Numbered from the stretch's first letter, positions 27,708 through 38,938 are shown. The stretch: DNA of 38,968 bases from Nitrosarchaeum sp. (GCA_016844465.1 JAERMO010000004.1:18619-57586); one strand, 5' to 3'. Numbers and translations: made by a program. Notes: generated by a model not told the origin, from the sequence alone.

Positions 27708-28055
27708 ATGGTTAATCAAGTTGTCATACGTATGGCAAAAGATCTAAAAAAAGCATCAGTCAAAAATGAAGCGCCTATTTGGGCAAAGTTGGCAGAATAT
27801 GCATTAAAACCATCCCGTGCCAGACGAAATATCAACTTGAAACGAATTGGTCAACTAACAAAGGATGCCGACACAGTAGTGTTTCCTGGAAAAGTATTAG
27901 GAACCGGTGATATTCATCATAAAATTACACTTTGTTCATTTTCAATTTCAAATTCTGCTGCTACAAAAATTTTAGAAAGTGGGGGGAAAATCATTAGTTA
28001 TTCAGATTTGATAGTGAAACACCCAACGGGAAAAGGAGTGATGATACTTGGCTAA
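27708..28055 (+). CDS. rpl18e: 50S ribosomal protein L18e
   Basis: 'VFPGKVLGTGDIHHKITLCSFSISNSA'. Confidence 0.92.
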   Translation: MVNQVVIRMAKDLKKASVKNEAPIWAKLAEYALKPSRARRNINLKRIGQLTKDADTVVFPGKVLGTGDIHHKITLCSFSISNSAATKILESGGKIISYSDLIVKHPTGKGVMILG

Positions 28056-28509
28056 TCAAGAAAATGTTGTATCAATAGATAAACCAATTGTTGTAGATGC
28101 TACAGACCACATAGCAGGACGATTATGTTCAAATGTTGCTAAACTATTGTTAAACGGAAACCGAGTATCAGTTGTAAATTGTGAGAAAATCATGTTGAGT
28201 GGAACAAGATCAAATATAATTAGTGAGCAAAGAGCATTTTTAGAAGTTAACAGTGTAATTCATCCAAGGCATGGTCCAGTACATCCAAGAAGACCAGACA
28301 CAATTATGAAAACAATGATTCGTGGAATGTTGCCAAGGAAAAAACCTTCAGGCGTGGCAGCTCATAAAAGATTAAGAACATACATTGGTTCGCCTAAAGA
28401 ACTAGGCGCGTTTAAAAAAATTCAATTTGAAAACGCAAAAATTAAAAGATCTTCTGCCAACTATACAACAGTAGGCGAGATTGGTAAGTTAATAGGGTGG
28501 ACAGAATGA
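28048..28509 (+). CDS. rpl13: 50S ribosomal protein L13
   Basis: 'VDATDHIAGRLCSNVAKLLLNGNRVSVVNCEKI'; TGA stop. Confidence 0.93.
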   Translation: MANQENVVSIDKPIVVDATDHIAGRLCSNVAKLLLNGNRVSVVNCEKIMLSGTRSNIISEQRAFLEVNSVIHPRHGPVHPRRPDTIMKTMIRGMLPRKKPSGVAAHKRLRTYIGSPKELGAFKKIQFENAKIKRSSANYTTVGEIGKLIGWTE

Positions 28510-28955
28510 CAACACCAAAAACAGAAATTTATTTTGCAACTAGAAAAACATCTAGTGCACATGTTTACATTACAAAAGGACAGGGCAAGGTTAGAATAAA
28601 CAATGTACCTGTTGAAATGATTCCACAGGAAACTGCTCGCGAGATTATGTTAATTCCATTAGAAATTACAGGGGATTTAAGAGACAAGATAGATATTTCA
28701 GTCAGAGTACGAGGAGGCGGATTTATGGGACAAGCAGGTGCAGTATCCACTGGAATTTCTAGAGCACTTATAGGATGGACTAAATCCAAAAAAGAACCTA
28801 AAGATCATCCATTTCCAAAATCCACAAGAGAAGACCTAAGACAGAGAATTACAGATTTTGACAAGTATCTGATTAGCGGCGATGCCAGAAGAAAAGAACC
28901 AAAAAAGTTTGGCGGACCTGGTGCTAGAAGAAGAAAACAAAAATCATATCGTTAG
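28497..28955 (+). CDS. rps9: 30S ribosomal protein S9
   Basis: 'VRVRGGGFMGQAGAVSTGISRAL', C-terminal 'KKFGGPGARRRKQKSYR'. Confidence 0.93.
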   Translation: MDRMTTPKTEIYFATRKTSSAHVYITKGQGKVRINNVPVEMIPQETAREIMLIPLEITGDLRDKIDISVRVRGGGFMGQAGAVSTGISRALIGWTKSKKEPKDHPFPKSTREDLRQRITDFDKYLISGDARRKEPKKFGGPGARRRKQKSYR

Positions 28956-28958
28956 ACT

Positions 28959-29687
28959 GTGAAAGCCATAATTCTAGCTGGTGGTAAGGGAACTAGGGGT
29001 AAGCCATATACAGAATATTTTCCAAAAGCAATGACACCAATAAACGATAAACCGTTAATTGACTATATTGTAAGATATCTAAATTCATTTGATTTCATTA
29101 AAGAAATCATTATAATTTCAGACTTTGAAGGATTGGGGGGTCAAATTAGAAATTATTACAGCAATTTCAAAAATAAAAAAAGGATTACATTTGTTCAAGA
29201 TACACAGAGTGGAACTGGGGGTGATCTTTTACATATTGAAAATAAACTCAAGGAAGATTCAGAATTTTTGTTATGGTTTGTAGATAACTTATGCGCCATT
29301 GATTTAGCCGAGATGAGAAAAGTGTTTAAAGAAAAAAATAGTATAGCATGCATTGCAACCAGAACAAAAAGAAATGAAGAAACAGGATTTGCAGTAGTAG
29401 AAAATGGCATAATTAAGGAATTCAAAGAAAAACCAACTATGAAATTACAATTTTCAGAGTGTCTGGGTATTTACATTCTCGGAAAAGATATCATCAAAAG
29501 AATTAGAGTAAAAGAAAAACAAAAAGAGATCAATCTCTCATTTGACATTTTACAACAATTATCCAAAGAAGGAAAAATTAGTGCCTATGACATTCAAGAT
29601 ATAGAATGGATAGATGTCGAGTCACCAATGGTTTTAGAAAGACATAAAAAAACTGTAAAAAAAATTATAAAACAGATGGGGTTTTAG
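28959..29687 (+). CDS. Sugar-phosphate nucleotidyltransferase (GTG start)
   Basis: 'MKAIILAGGKGTRGKPYTEYFPKAMTPINDKPLIDYIV'. Confidence 0.85.
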   Translation: MKAIILAGGKGTRGKPYTEYFPKAMTPINDKPLIDYIVRYLNSFDFIKEIIIISDFEGLGGQIRNYYSNFKNKKRITFVQDTQSGTGGDLLHIENKLKEDSEFLLWFVDNLCAIDLAEMRKVFKEKNSIACIATRTKRNEETGFAVVENGIIKEFKEKPTMKLQFSECLGIYILGKDIIKRIRVKEKQKEINLSFDILQQLSKEGKISAYDIQDIEWIDVESPMVLERHKKTVKKIIKQMGF

Positions 29688-30249
29688 ATTGTTTTTCAAA
29701 TTCGGAGATTTTTTTTTCGTATTGTAAAGTTTGAGATATATCATCCAATCCCTCTAAAAGAATTTTTTTCTTGTGTAAATCAATATCGAATGGAATTTCT
29801 TTAGAACTTGTTTTAATTATTTGATTTTCCAGGTCTATTTCTATTATCCCTGTTTCGCGCTGTAATTTTTCTACTATTTTTTCTTCCAAAACAATCGGTA
29901 AAAGACCATTTTTGAAACAATTACTGTAAAAGATATCAGCAAAAGAAGGAGCGATAATTACTGAGAAACCATAGTCTTGTAATGCCCATACTGCATGTTC
30001 TCTGCTAGAACCACATCCAAAATTATCTCCTGCAACAAGAATTTTAGAATTTTTGTATTTTTCATCATTTAAGATAAAATCAGATTTTAGATTTTCTTGA
30101 TCATCATATCGCCAGTCATAGAAAAGAAATTTACCAAAACCAGATTTTTGTACTAATTTTAAGAATTGTTTTGGCACAATTTGATCTGTATCTACATTCA
30201 CTTGATCTAATGGAGTTATTACAGTTTTTACTTTTTTGAAAGATTGCAT
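29665..30249 (-). CDS. leuD: 3-isopropylmalate dehydratase small subunit (LeuD, longer type)
   Basis: 'DTDQIVPKQFLK', '[21 protein letters not shown]'. Confidence 0.87.
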   Translation of the reverse strand: MQSFKKVKTVITPLDQVNVDTDQIVPKQFLKLVQKSGFGKFLFYDWRYDDQENLKSDFILNDEKYKNSKILVAGDNFGCGSSREHAVWALQDYGFSVIIAPSFADIFYSNCFKNGLLPIVLEEKIVEKLQRETGIIEIDLENQIIKTSSKEIPFDIDLHKKKILLEGLDDISQTLQYEKKISEFEKQSKTPSVL

Positions 30250-30250
30250 C

Positions 30251-31666
30251 TTAATTCAGATCCATTTTTCTAACATCGACAAAACGCCCCTCTATTGCAG
30301 CGGCAGCGGCCATGACTGGACTTACCAAATGAGTTCGCCCCCCAGTTCCTTGTCTACCTTCAAAATTTCTATTAGAAGTACTTGCACATCTTTCACCAGG
30401 AGATAAAATATCAGGATTCATTCCCAAACACATACTACAGCCTGATTCTCTCCATTCAAAATTAGCGTCTATGAAGATTTTATCAATACCAAGATCTTCA
30501 GCTTGTTTTTTCACCATTTGAGAGCCAGGGACCACCATAGCTCTAACATGTGGAGATACTTTTTGTCCCTTGATAATTTTGGATGCTTCAATTAGATCTT
30601 CCAATCTAGCATTTGTGCATGATCCTATAAACACCCTATCTATTTTAATTTCAGTAATTAGAACTCCAGGTTTTAGATCCATGTATTCAAGTGCTTTTTC
30701 AGCACCCTTCTTTTGATTATGATCACCTTTAGAAAAGTCTTCTGGTGATGGGACTGACTCTGTGACATCGCAAGTCATACCAGGATTTGTGCCCCAGCTA
30801 ACTTGGGGTGCAATATTATCAATATGTAAGGTATAATTTTTTTCAAATTTTGCATCGCTATCTGTTTTAAGATGATCTTTCCAATAGTCTACTAGTGATT
30901 CGTAATTTTTTGGAGTGTATTGTCTATCTCGAAGATAGTCAAATGTTTTCTCATCGGGAGCAATTAGACCTGCACGTGCACCTGCTTCAATTGACATGTT
31001 ACAAATGGTCATTCGCTGTTCCATTGAAAGATCACTAATTCCATCTCCTCTATATTCAATGACTGTACCAGTACCGCCAGCAGTACCAATGTTTTTAATT
31101 ATTGATAGTATGATATCTTTAGCTGTTACAGCGTGAGGATTCTTACGTTTACCTTCCACCCTAATTTCAAAAGGTTTTGGCTTGTCTAACCAAAGTGTCT
31201 GTGATGCTAAAACATGTTCTACTTCACTGGTGCCTATTCCAAATGATAATGTCCCAAAGGCACCATGAGTGGAAGTGTGGCTATCTCCACAAACTATTGT
31301 GGTTCCAGGTAATGTAATTCCCAACTGAGGTCCAATGACATGAACAATTCCTTGATTAGGACTTGTAATGTCAAATAATTGAATTCCAAAATCCTTGCAA
31401 TTTTTTTCAAGTGTTTGTATTTGAATTGCAGAAGTTTGATCTAAAATGGGGAGAGATCTATCATTTGTTGGAACGTTATGATCCATTGTAGCAATTGTTA
31501 GGTCAGGTCGCCTTACAGATCTATTATTCATGCGAAGTCCATCAAACGCTTGAGGTGAAGTTACTTCATGAATAAGATGTCTGTCAATATAGATTAAAGA
31601 TGGATTATTTTTTTTTTCTACTACTATATGATCCTCCCAGATTTTTTCAAAAAGTGTTTTTCCCAT
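30251..31666 (-). CDS. leuC: 3-isopropylmalate dehydratase large subunit (LeuC, bacterial-length type); start at 31666 ([10 protein letters not shown])
   Basis: '[33 protein letters not shown]', '[11 protein letters not shown]', '[14 protein letters not shown]'. Confidence 0.9.
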   Translation of the reverse strand: MGKTLFEKIWEDHIVVEKKNNPSLIYIDRHLIHEVTSPQAFDGLRMNNRSVRRPDLTIATMDHNVPTNDRSLPILDQTSAIQIQTLEKNCKDFGIQLFDITSPNQGIVHVIGPQLGITLPGTTIVCGDSHTSTHGAFGTLSFGIGTSEVEHVLASQTLWLDKPKPFEIRVEGKRKNPHAVTAKDIILSIIKNIGTAGGTGTVIEYRGDGISDLSMEQRMTICNMSIEAGARAGLIAPDEKTFDYLRDRQYTPKNYESLVDYWKDHLKTDSDAKFEKNYTLHIDNIAPQVSWGTNPGMTCDVTESVPSPEDFSKGDHNQKKGAEKALEYMDLKPGVLITEIKIDRVFIGSCTNARLEDLIEASKIIKGQKVSPHVRAMVVPGSQMVKKQAEDLGIDKIFIDANFEWRESGCSMCLGMNPDILSPGERCASTSNRNFEGRQGTGGRTHLVSPVMAAAAAIEGRFVDVRKMDLN

Positions 31667-31667
31667 G

Positions 31668-32159
31668 TTAATCATAGATGGGTTTGTACTTGAATAGGCC
31701 ACCAGATTCAATTATTTTTCCAATGATTTCTGAAAATGGTTTCATCTTGTAAGTTTGTTTTTTTGTAAGATTTTTGATGGTATTATTACTAATATCAATA
31801 TCAATTTCATCACCTTCAGAAATATTCGAGTAGGCATCCCTTTCAATTTCTATAGGTAGTAAAAATGCCCCATCTACGGCATTTCTATAAAATATTCTTG
31901 CAAATGAAAGGGCAAGAACTGCCTTTATTCCAGAATGAGAAAGTGCAATTGGTGCATGTTCGCGAGATGAACCACAACCAAAATTTCGTCCAGATAAGAT
32001 AAAATCACCCTCCTTAACCTTTGAGTGAAAATTAGGATCCAATCCCTCCATAGCATGTAACGCAAGTTCAGCATAATCATGTATTTTGAGATATTGTCCT
32101 GGGATAATGACATCGGTGTCAATGTTGTCTCGTTCATATTTTATGACGTTTCCTTTCAT
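31668..32159 (-). CDS. LeuD-type small subunit (archaeal HacB/LeuD type)
   Basis: '[15 protein letters not shown]', '[17 protein letters not shown]'. Confidence 0.87.
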   Translation of the reverse strand: MKGNVIKYERDNIDTDVIIPGQYLKIHDYAELALHAMEGLDPNFHSKVKEGDFILSGRNFGCGSSREHAPIALSHSGIKAVLALSFARIFYRNAVDGAFLLPIEIERDAYSNISEGDEIDIDISNNTIKNLTKKQTYKMKPFSEIIGKIIESGGLFKYKPIYD

Positions 32160-33427
32160 TCCAAATCCCTCGGATCGGTAATTTTACCTGTAACTGCAGA
32201 TGCTGCTGCTACAAGCGGTGATGAAAGATATGTTTGTGAATCAATATGTCCCATTCGTCCTGGAAAATTTCTATTTGTTGTACTGATACAAATTTCATCT
32301 TTTGCCAAGACTCCCATATGAGCTCCACAACATGCGCCACATGTTGGAGGCCCAACTGTCGCACCAGCATCTAGAAATATTTTAAGCAATCCATTTTCCA
32401 TCGCCCGTTTGTAAATAGAAATTGCAGCAGGCAAAATTTCGGTTCTAATCTTTACTTTTCGTCCCTTGAGAATTTTGGCAGCTGCTTCCAAATCTTCGTA
32501 TTTTGCACCAGTACAAGAACCAATGTATGATTTATCCAAGTCTACAGATGGAGCTTCTCGTACAATTGAAATATTTTCTGGAGAAAATGGTTTTGCCACA
32601 ATTGGTTCCATTTCTGAACCTTCGTATTCGTATATTTTTTGATATTGAGCATCATCATCTCCTTTAATTAATGAAATGCCCGTAGCACCTCTACTTGTAA
32701 GATAGTCTACAACTTTTTGATCGGGCTCTACTATTCCATTTTTAGCTCCTGCTTCTGTAGTCATATTACATAAAGTCAATCTACTTTCAACTGACATTTC
32801 ATTTATTCCACCTCCACCAAATTGCATAGTTTTGTATGCACCTCCTTCAGTGCCAATATCACCAATTATTTTTAAAATAAAGTCTTTGGCCATTACATAT
32901 TCTGGAAGTTTTCCATTTAGCTTAAAGTATAATGTTTCAGGAACCTTGAACCAAATTTTTCCATTCAATAAAACATAAGCAACGTCAGTATGACCTAGTC
33001 CACAAGCAAATGATCCTAAAGCGCCAGTAGTGTTAGTATGCGAGTCACCTCCAACATAGACCTCTCCAGGCATTACCAATGCTTCTTCATGAGATAACGT
33101 GTGACATATTCCATATTGTCCCATTCCATACTTGAAGTGTTTTTCAATGCCGTAATTTTTTGTGAAATTTGATAATTTCACGATATTTTCAGCAGAGATC
33201 TTATCTGGAGAAGGGACAAAATGATCTTCGGCAACCCAGACTTTTGATGGGTCCCACAATTTGTCAACATTAATGCCTTGTTTCTTTAATTTATCAAATA
33301 CTTTGATTACACCTGGACCAGACACATCATGAATCATAACTTTATCCACATTTGCAAAAACTACATCGTCAGGAGATACTTGTGCCCTACTTGAAGCGCG
33401 TGCAAGTATTTTCTCAGTAATATTCAT
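32156..33427 (-). CDS. LeuC-type large subunit (archaeal HacA/LeuC type)
   Basis: 'VGGDSHTNTTGALGSFACGLGHTDVAYVL', 'GSCTGAKYEDL', 'CISTTNRNFPGRMGH'. Confidence 0.9.
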   Translation of the reverse strand: MNITEKILARASSRAQVSPDDVVFANVDKVMIHDVSGPGVIKVFDKLKKQGINVDKLWDPSKVWVAEDHFVPSPDKISAENIVKLSNFTKNYGIEKHFKYGMGQYGICHTLSHEEALVMPGEVYVGGDSHTNTTGALGSFACGLGHTDVAYVLLNGKIWFKVPETLYFKLNGKLPEYVMAKDFILKIIGDIGTEGGAYKTMQFGGGGINEMSVESRLTLCNMTTEAGAKNGIVEPDQKVVDYLTSRGATGISLIKGDDDAQYQKIYEYEGSEMEPIVAKPFSPENISIVREAPSVDLDKSYIGSCTGAKYEDLEAAAKILKGRKVKIRTEILPAAISIYKRAMENGLLKIFLDAGATVGPPTCGACCGAHMGVLAKDEICISTTNRNFPGRMGHIDSQTYLSSPLVAAASAVTGKITDPRDLE

Positions 33428-33500
33428 AATCGAAAAAACGAGTATTACAGATTAAAAGCTTTTCAGAACAGTAAAAAAGAAAAGAATCATCAGACATGAT

Positions 33501-34268
33501 GTGCCTCTAACCGTATTACCCCTATTTTCAGAAAGAAAAAGAGAGCGATTCGATATCTTTGAGGCATTGACAGAGACGTTAGATAAAAACAATGAAAGGT
33601 TACAAGAGGGAGACGTCATAGTAATATCAACAAAATACATCTCCAATGCTCAAGGAAGGATAATTGATCTAAATAATGTCAAGGCATCAATAAAAGGAAT
33701 AGATATTTCTAAGAAATTTCAAATAAAAGCTGAAATTGCAGAAATAATTTTAAGAGAATCAGACAAAATTTTTGGTGGGATTTCAGGTTTTGTTATTACT
33801 TCAGCAGACAACATAATGGCTCCGAATGCAGGAATTGATAAATCAAATGTTAAAAAAGGAAAAATAGTTCTTTATCCAAAGGATCCATATCTTATTGCAG
33901 AACAAATTAGGAGGAAAATATTTTTAAAATTCTTAATACACATAGGAGTTATTTTGGTGGATAGTAGATTGATGCCAGTTCGTATTGGAACATCAGGGGT
34001 GGCAATTTCATGTGCAGGAATTGAGCCAGTATTAGATATGAGGTCTGAAAAAGATCTTGACGGAAATCCATTGAAAGTAACTTTTCAAGCAGTAGTGGAC
34101 AATCTTGCAACAATTGCAAATCACAAAATGGGTGAGGGTGCAGAATCCAAACCGTTTGCAATTATTAGAGATTCAGGAGCAAAGTTGACAGACAGAAAAA
34201 TTAATCCAAAAGAGACAGCAATATCTCCAGACCAGTGCGTATATGTTAGAGGTCTAACAAATCCATAG
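33501..34268 (+). CDS. cofE: Coenzyme F420-0:gamma-glutamyl ligase
   Basis: 'LQEGDVIVISTKYISNAQGR', 'ADNIMAPNAGIDKSNVKKGKIVLYP', 'VRIGTSGVAISCAG'. Confidence 0.88.
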   Translation: MPLTVLPLFSERKRERFDIFEALTETLDKNNERLQEGDVIVISTKYISNAQGRIIDLNNVKASIKGIDISKKFQIKAEIAEIILRESDKIFGGISGFVITSADNIMAPNAGIDKSNVKKGKIVLYPKDPYLIAEQIRRKIFLKFLIHIGVILVDSRLMPVRIGTSGVAISCAGIEPVLDMRSEKDLDGNPLKVTFQAVVDNLATIANHKMGEGAESKPFAIIRDSGAKLTDRKINPKETAISPDQCVYVRGLTNP

Positions 34269-34325
34269 AATTATTAGAATTTTAACGGGTTCTGCTTTAA
34301 ATAGAGGTTTTAGGGGGACAAATTA

Positions 34326-34874
34326 ATGGAGTACCTAACCAGATATCCCAAAACAATTTCATTTCGTGATGGATTAAGACATAGTATTGATGTAGATAGC
34401 AAGGGAGTTGAACAACTTCACATTGTAGTTAAAAAGAGCTTTGACGAATTAATGAAAATTTTTACTAGGGAAGGTTTTACTAAAGTTAAATTTGAGCATA
34501 AGCAACCAGATCAAATTGGAAATGGTTTGAATCTCAAACTCAAGAAACCTTGGGAAATGCATGTTAGATTAGTAGATCTCAAAAAAGGTTTAATCGGAAT
34601 CCATGCAGAAGTTGAAGTTTCAAGAGATTATCTTCAGCACTTAGTATCGCAAAGAACACCTGTAGTATACGAAGTTGAAGAAATATTGAAAAAATATCAA
34701 GTCGATTATAAGATTTGGCACGATAAAATCAAAAAAAGCGTTCATACAATTGTTGATAATTATAAAGTAAAGCTTGCAACACCTAGCATCCCAGTATTCG
34801 CGTGGAAACCAATGTTATTTGTAATTGGAACAATATGCGTATTCTACCTATGGAAATTCATCAATACCATCTAA
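34326..34874 (+). CDS. Conserved hypothetical protein with C-terminal TM helix
   Basis: Intact ORF; C-terminal 'PMLFVIGTICVFYLWKFINTI'. Confidence 0.6.
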   Translation: MEYLTRYPKTISFRDGLRHSIDVDSKGVEQLHIVVKKSFDELMKIFTREGFTKVKFEHKQPDQIGNGLNLKLKKPWEMHVRLVDLKKGLIGIHAEVEVSRDYLQHLVSQRTPVVYEVEEILKKYQVDYKIWHDKIKKSVHTIVDNYKVKLATPSIPVFAWKPMLFVIGTICVFYLWKFINTI

Positions 34875-34904
34875 AATAATTAAAAAAAAGAGAAAAGAGA
34901 TTGA

Positions 34905-35231
34905 TCATATACCCAAAGTTTCTTCTTTGGTTAGTTCAAGAAAGACTTTATCACCTACAGACAAACCCATTTCTTTGTATTCATGCATCTCTAGTTTTAG
35001 CTGAGTAACTCCACTTTGCATGCCCATTCCACCCATTCCAGAAAACATTTTGTTGAGATCCTTCATCATATCATTCATGTTAGTAAATCCCATTACTTTT
35101 GGACTGCCAAAAGGAGACGGTGTAGATGTATTTCCTTCTTTAAGGTCTTTAATTGATGATAGCGAGACTACAACATACGGTGAACCTTCAGGTGAAGCAT
35201 CAATACTTCTTACTACAAATTCTTTTTTCAT
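34905..35231 (-). CDS. Conserved hypothetical protein, 108 aa, central Met/Gly-rich segment
   Basis: 'MNDMMKDLNKMFSGMGGMGMQSG'. Confidence 0.55.
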   Translation of the reverse strand: MKKEFVVRSIDASPEGSPYVVVSLSSIKDLKEGNTSTPSPFGSPKVMGFTNMNDMMKDLNKMFSGMGGMGMQSGVTQLKLEMHEYKEMGLSVGDKVFLELTKEETLGI

Positions 35232-35331
35232 TAGTTACTCGCTTTTTCTCTATAATTTTAATTTTGATGAGAATTTTGGGCTAGGAGACTAGATTTGAAG
35301 ATTTAATTACAATTTTTGTGATTTTTAATTA

Positions 35332-35868
35332 ATGATTGAAGATAATCTGAAAATATCATTACAGTATTACGGGATATCACCTTGGGAGATTGAAGTAATT
35401 TACGGATATTTGAATTCTAGATTTACGATAATTCAAGAAGAAATCGAATCAAATGATGAAAATTTCGTCAGTTTCTTGAATTTAGATATACCGCTTGCTT
35501 TTAACGAAGAATTTTTCAAATGGTTTGATTTTGGACGTTGGGAGAAAATGAAAGATGTTTTCAAAGAAATGAAAAGGCGGAGAGGCAGTGGAAATGCTTT
35601 AAAGATTAAAATAAATTTTTTAGGAAAGCCAAAAATAATTTTTGACATAGATATTGCTAATAAGCAATTGTACAATAATGCAATTGAAAAAATAGATTTT
35701 GTTTTAGAGTTACTCCCTTATCACCTAGATCCAGAAAAACTACCCTCAGGTATTTTGGAAGTAATTTACAAATTTGATCCGGAGTCAATAAGATGGCGTC
35801 TCAATTCTGCAGTTTCTGAAAATAAAAAATATATTTTCAAAGGAAATACTTGGAATGTGACTACTTGA
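35332..35868 (+). CDS. Hypothetical protein, 178 aa
   Basis: Intact ORF. Confidence 0.55.
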   Translation: MIEDNLKISLQYYGISPWEIEVIYGYLNSRFTIIQEEIESNDENFVSFLNLDIPLAFNEEFFKWFDFGRWEKMKDVFKEMKRRRGSGNALKIKINFLGKPKIIFDIDIANKQLYNNAIEKIDFVLELLPYHLDPEKLPSGILEVIYKFDPESIRWRLNSAVSENKKYIFKGNTWNVTT

Positions 35869-36301
35869 GATCTTTTTGAAGTGGTTCAAGTAAACCGTGT
35901 AGTTCTTTGTATTTTAATTCTAAAAATTCCAACGCATTATCAAGTTTTTTTGATTTGCCGTATTTGTAACGAATTAATTCACGATGATGCCAAAATTTTT
36001 TCCCATCTTCAATTGAAATGGTAGTAAAATAATCAGGTCCTTTCAAGCTATCTGGAAGTTTAACATCGTGAGGAAAAAATAATTCTACAATAAACCATTC
36101 ATCACCATCAGGATAATCAGACCCAGTATCCACATCAAAAAATATATGAAGTAAATCAGATTGCATTAAACCATCCTCGTTTATGAAGGGATGTTTAACT
36201 CCAGATTTTTTAAAATCAAGATTAAGAAGTTGAGGCTCAAAAAATCCTTTGATAATAGATTTTCTAAATATTTTATTTGCCTCGTTTATGTTCAACAGCA
36301 A
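35861..36301 (-). CDS. Hypothetical protein, 146 aa
   Basis: Intact ORF convergent with the previous one. Confidence 0.55.
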   Translation of the reverse strand: MLLNINEANKIFRKSIIKGFFEPQLLNLDFKKSGVKHPFINEDGLMQSDLLHIFFDVDTGSDYPDGDEWFIVELFFPHDVKLPDSLKGPDYFTTISIEDGKKFWHHRELIRYKYGKSKKLDNALEFLELKYKELHGLLEPLQKDLK

Positions 36302-36349
36302 GGTGATCTACAAATAAACTAGTCTATAACTCATTAGGTTATTCATGTT

Positions 36350-37312
36350 CTAAATTCTGAGAGAATCAAGTATTTCTGAAACATCAGTAACAGGTAATCC
36401 GTTTTCAGAAATTTTTTGTTTTGCGGGAGGATTTTCAAGGTAATTGGGAATTCTGTCAGTTAGTCTAGCGGAATATTGAGAGATTATTTCATTTTGATAA
36501 AACACACCTATAGGAATTTTTTGTCCCCATTCTAGGGATTTAATCAAAGCTTGAGACAATTTTTCATTAACTTCTGACTCATCATCATAATGTACCATAG
36601 GGTCAAAATGCATATCTTCAAGTTTATAGATTCTAGAGTGTCTTTCCATAGATTCTTGCGCTAAATCTACTCCAGCATACCAATCTCTTGTATTGATATC
36701 ATTGTAAGTTGGACATGGTTGTAACACATCAAGGAAAGAAAGACCTTTGTGACGAACAGCTTTGATGATCAGATCTTTCAGATGTCGAACATCATAAGAA
36801 TAGCCCCGCGCTACAAATGTAAACCCACTGGCTACTGCCAATCCAATAGGATTTACGTTATAGTTGGTGTTTGGAGATGGAAGTGATTTTGTTTTCTCAC
36901 CGAGCCTTAAGGTTGGGGAAGCTTGCCCTTTAGTTAAACCATATACACCGTTATCAAATATTATGTAGGTCATGTCGATATTGCGTCTTCCAGCTGCAAC
37001 AAAATGGCCAGCTCCTATTCCTAATCCGTCGCCATCACCACCAACTGCTACAACGGTCATCTCAGGATTTGCAAGTTTTCCACCTTGGGCAAAAGTCAAA
37101 ACTCTTCCATGTAAGGTATGAACACCATATGTGTTGATAAAGTGAGACGTCTTTCCAGAACAACCTATACCAGAAAAAATTGTTGCCTTATCCCGTTCTA
37201 TTCCCATTTCCGCCAATGCCATTTGTAATGCATTAACTATTCCAAAATCCCCACAACCAGGACACCAATCATTGTGCACTTCAGTTTTGTAATCAGCTAG
37301 TTTAAGCGCCAT
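36350..37312 (-). CDS. korB: 2-oxoacid:ferredoxin oxidoreductase beta subunit
   Basis: '[18 protein letters not shown]', '[20 protein letters not shown]', 'PCPTYND'. Confidence 0.88.
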   Translation of the reverse strand: MALKLADYKTEVHNDWCPGCGDFGIVNALQMALAEMGIERDKATIFSGIGCSGKTSHFINTYGVHTLHGRVLTFAQGGKLANPEMTVVAVGGDGDGLGIGAGHFVAAGRRNIDMTYIIFDNGVYGLTKGQASPTLRLGEKTKSLPSPNTNYNVNPIGLAVASGFTFVARGYSYDVRHLKDLIIKAVRHKGLSFLDVLQPCPTYNDINTRDWYAGVDLAQESMERHSRIYKLEDMHFDPMVHYDDESEVNEKLSQALIKSLEWGQKIPIGVFYQNEIISQYSARLTDRIPNYLENPPAKQKISENGLPVTDVSEILDSLRI

Positions 37313-38938
37313 GACTTAGAACCTCCCTTTTGTTTGCTTTATTTTCAACTATCTTTTTTAATGAATCATAAATTTCTGTGCTTGTCATTCCTCTTCCGGT
37401 ATATTTTAGTATAAAATAATCAATTTCTCGAGAGATGTTTTGCTTGAAAATCTTGCCTAACTGACCTGAATGATTTGCTTCAATGTCAATGATAATTTTT
37501 GTATTTTTTAAAAGAGATTTGACATAATCAGATGGGAAAGGATGAATTAATTTAATTTGAATAAATCCAACATTAATTCCCTCTTTTTTAAGCATGGAAA
37601 TAGCATCCAAAATTGGACCCTTGGTAGAACCCCAAGAAATTATAGTGTAATCATGGACACCAAATGAAACAACCTGTTCATCATCAGGTATTCTTTTTAT
37701 CACCAAGTCTAGTCTGGACATTCTTTTATCCATCATTTTGATGCGAATCTGAGGATCTTCTGTAATATGACCAAATTCATCGGATTCATCTCCAGTATTC
37801 CAAAAAATACCATTATCCAATCCTAATCTAGAACGTGGGGAAATTCCATCATCAGTAAAAGCAAACCGCTTGTATTCCCCATCTACTTTATCTAACAATA
37901 GACCTCTATCAATAGAAATCTTTTGAGGATCAAATGATAAACATCTGCATAATTAAAACATCTTCCAGTGTCATAGAAACTTTCTTCAATATCACCAGAG
38001 GCATAAACAATTTTTGGAAAATCACCATGTCCAGCATGTACTGCAAAGAGCAAGTCATCTTGTCCATGCCTTGTAGGAAGACCTGTTGAAGGACCACTTC
38101 TTTGATACAAAGTAATTACAATTGGAACTTCGTTAATTCCAGCCCAACCAAGTGCTTCAGTCATTAATGCAAATCCAGGTCCAGAAGTAGATGTGGAAGA
38201 ACGCGTGCCAGTTAATGCAGCGCCAATCATCATGCCCATTGCAGATATTTCATCTTCAGTTTGAATCACAATAGTTGAACCAGGTCTATCATTTTGAATT
38301 TCTAAAAGTTCATTGGATTCAAGATAGACGCTTTCATCAGAAGCAGGAGTAATAGGATAGTATGACTGAAATCTACAACCACTGACCATTTTTCCTATCG
38401 AAGTTCCAAAATGACCTTGGACAAGAATAGTATCAGGTTGTTTAGTAGTACCAGTTAAAGCATATGAAAAATTATCAAATTTTGATTTAGCGTAATCATA
38501 TGCAAAATTTGCTGCTTGTTTATTAATTTCTGCTATCTGAGGTTTTTTTGAAAATATAGAATCAATGGATTGAAGTAAAGGATCAAGTGGCATTTTGACT
38601 AGCCCTAACGATAAAGAAACCGCAAGTACATTAAACAATCTAACTAATCCTTTTAGTTTCGGATTTTCTGTCTCTTCAGCAAGATTTGACAATATTTCTC
38701 GAAAAGACACAGGGTAAAGATTAACACCTTTCTCTTTTGCAATCTCAAGAACTCCTGTAATTGTAAAAGGTTTGTTTTTAGATTCTAATTCTTTGTGTAA
38801 TCTTGCTTTAAAATAATTATCAAGTGTAAGTACTTCATCAGTGGTTGTTTTATCCAAATCAGAATCATATATTATTCCACCATCTTTAGGAACTTCATTA
38901 AAATGTCTGAAAATTGTTTCAGCATCAAAAGAAGCCAT
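37302..38938 (-). pseudogene. korA: 2-oxoacid:ferredoxin oxidoreductase alpha (gamma-alpha fused) subunit, split by a frameshifting internal deletion
   Basis: ORFs 37892..38938 and 37302..37898 are consecutive parts of one protein in different frames; the segment between 'NYADVY' and 'FDPQKISIDRG' is missing. Confidence 0.75.

Noticed and set aside
33480-33500. Minus-strand TGATGA ... CTGA resembling a C/D-box sRNA near cofE
   Set aside because: Spacing between boxes is wrong (about 20 nt) and no terminal stem is present.
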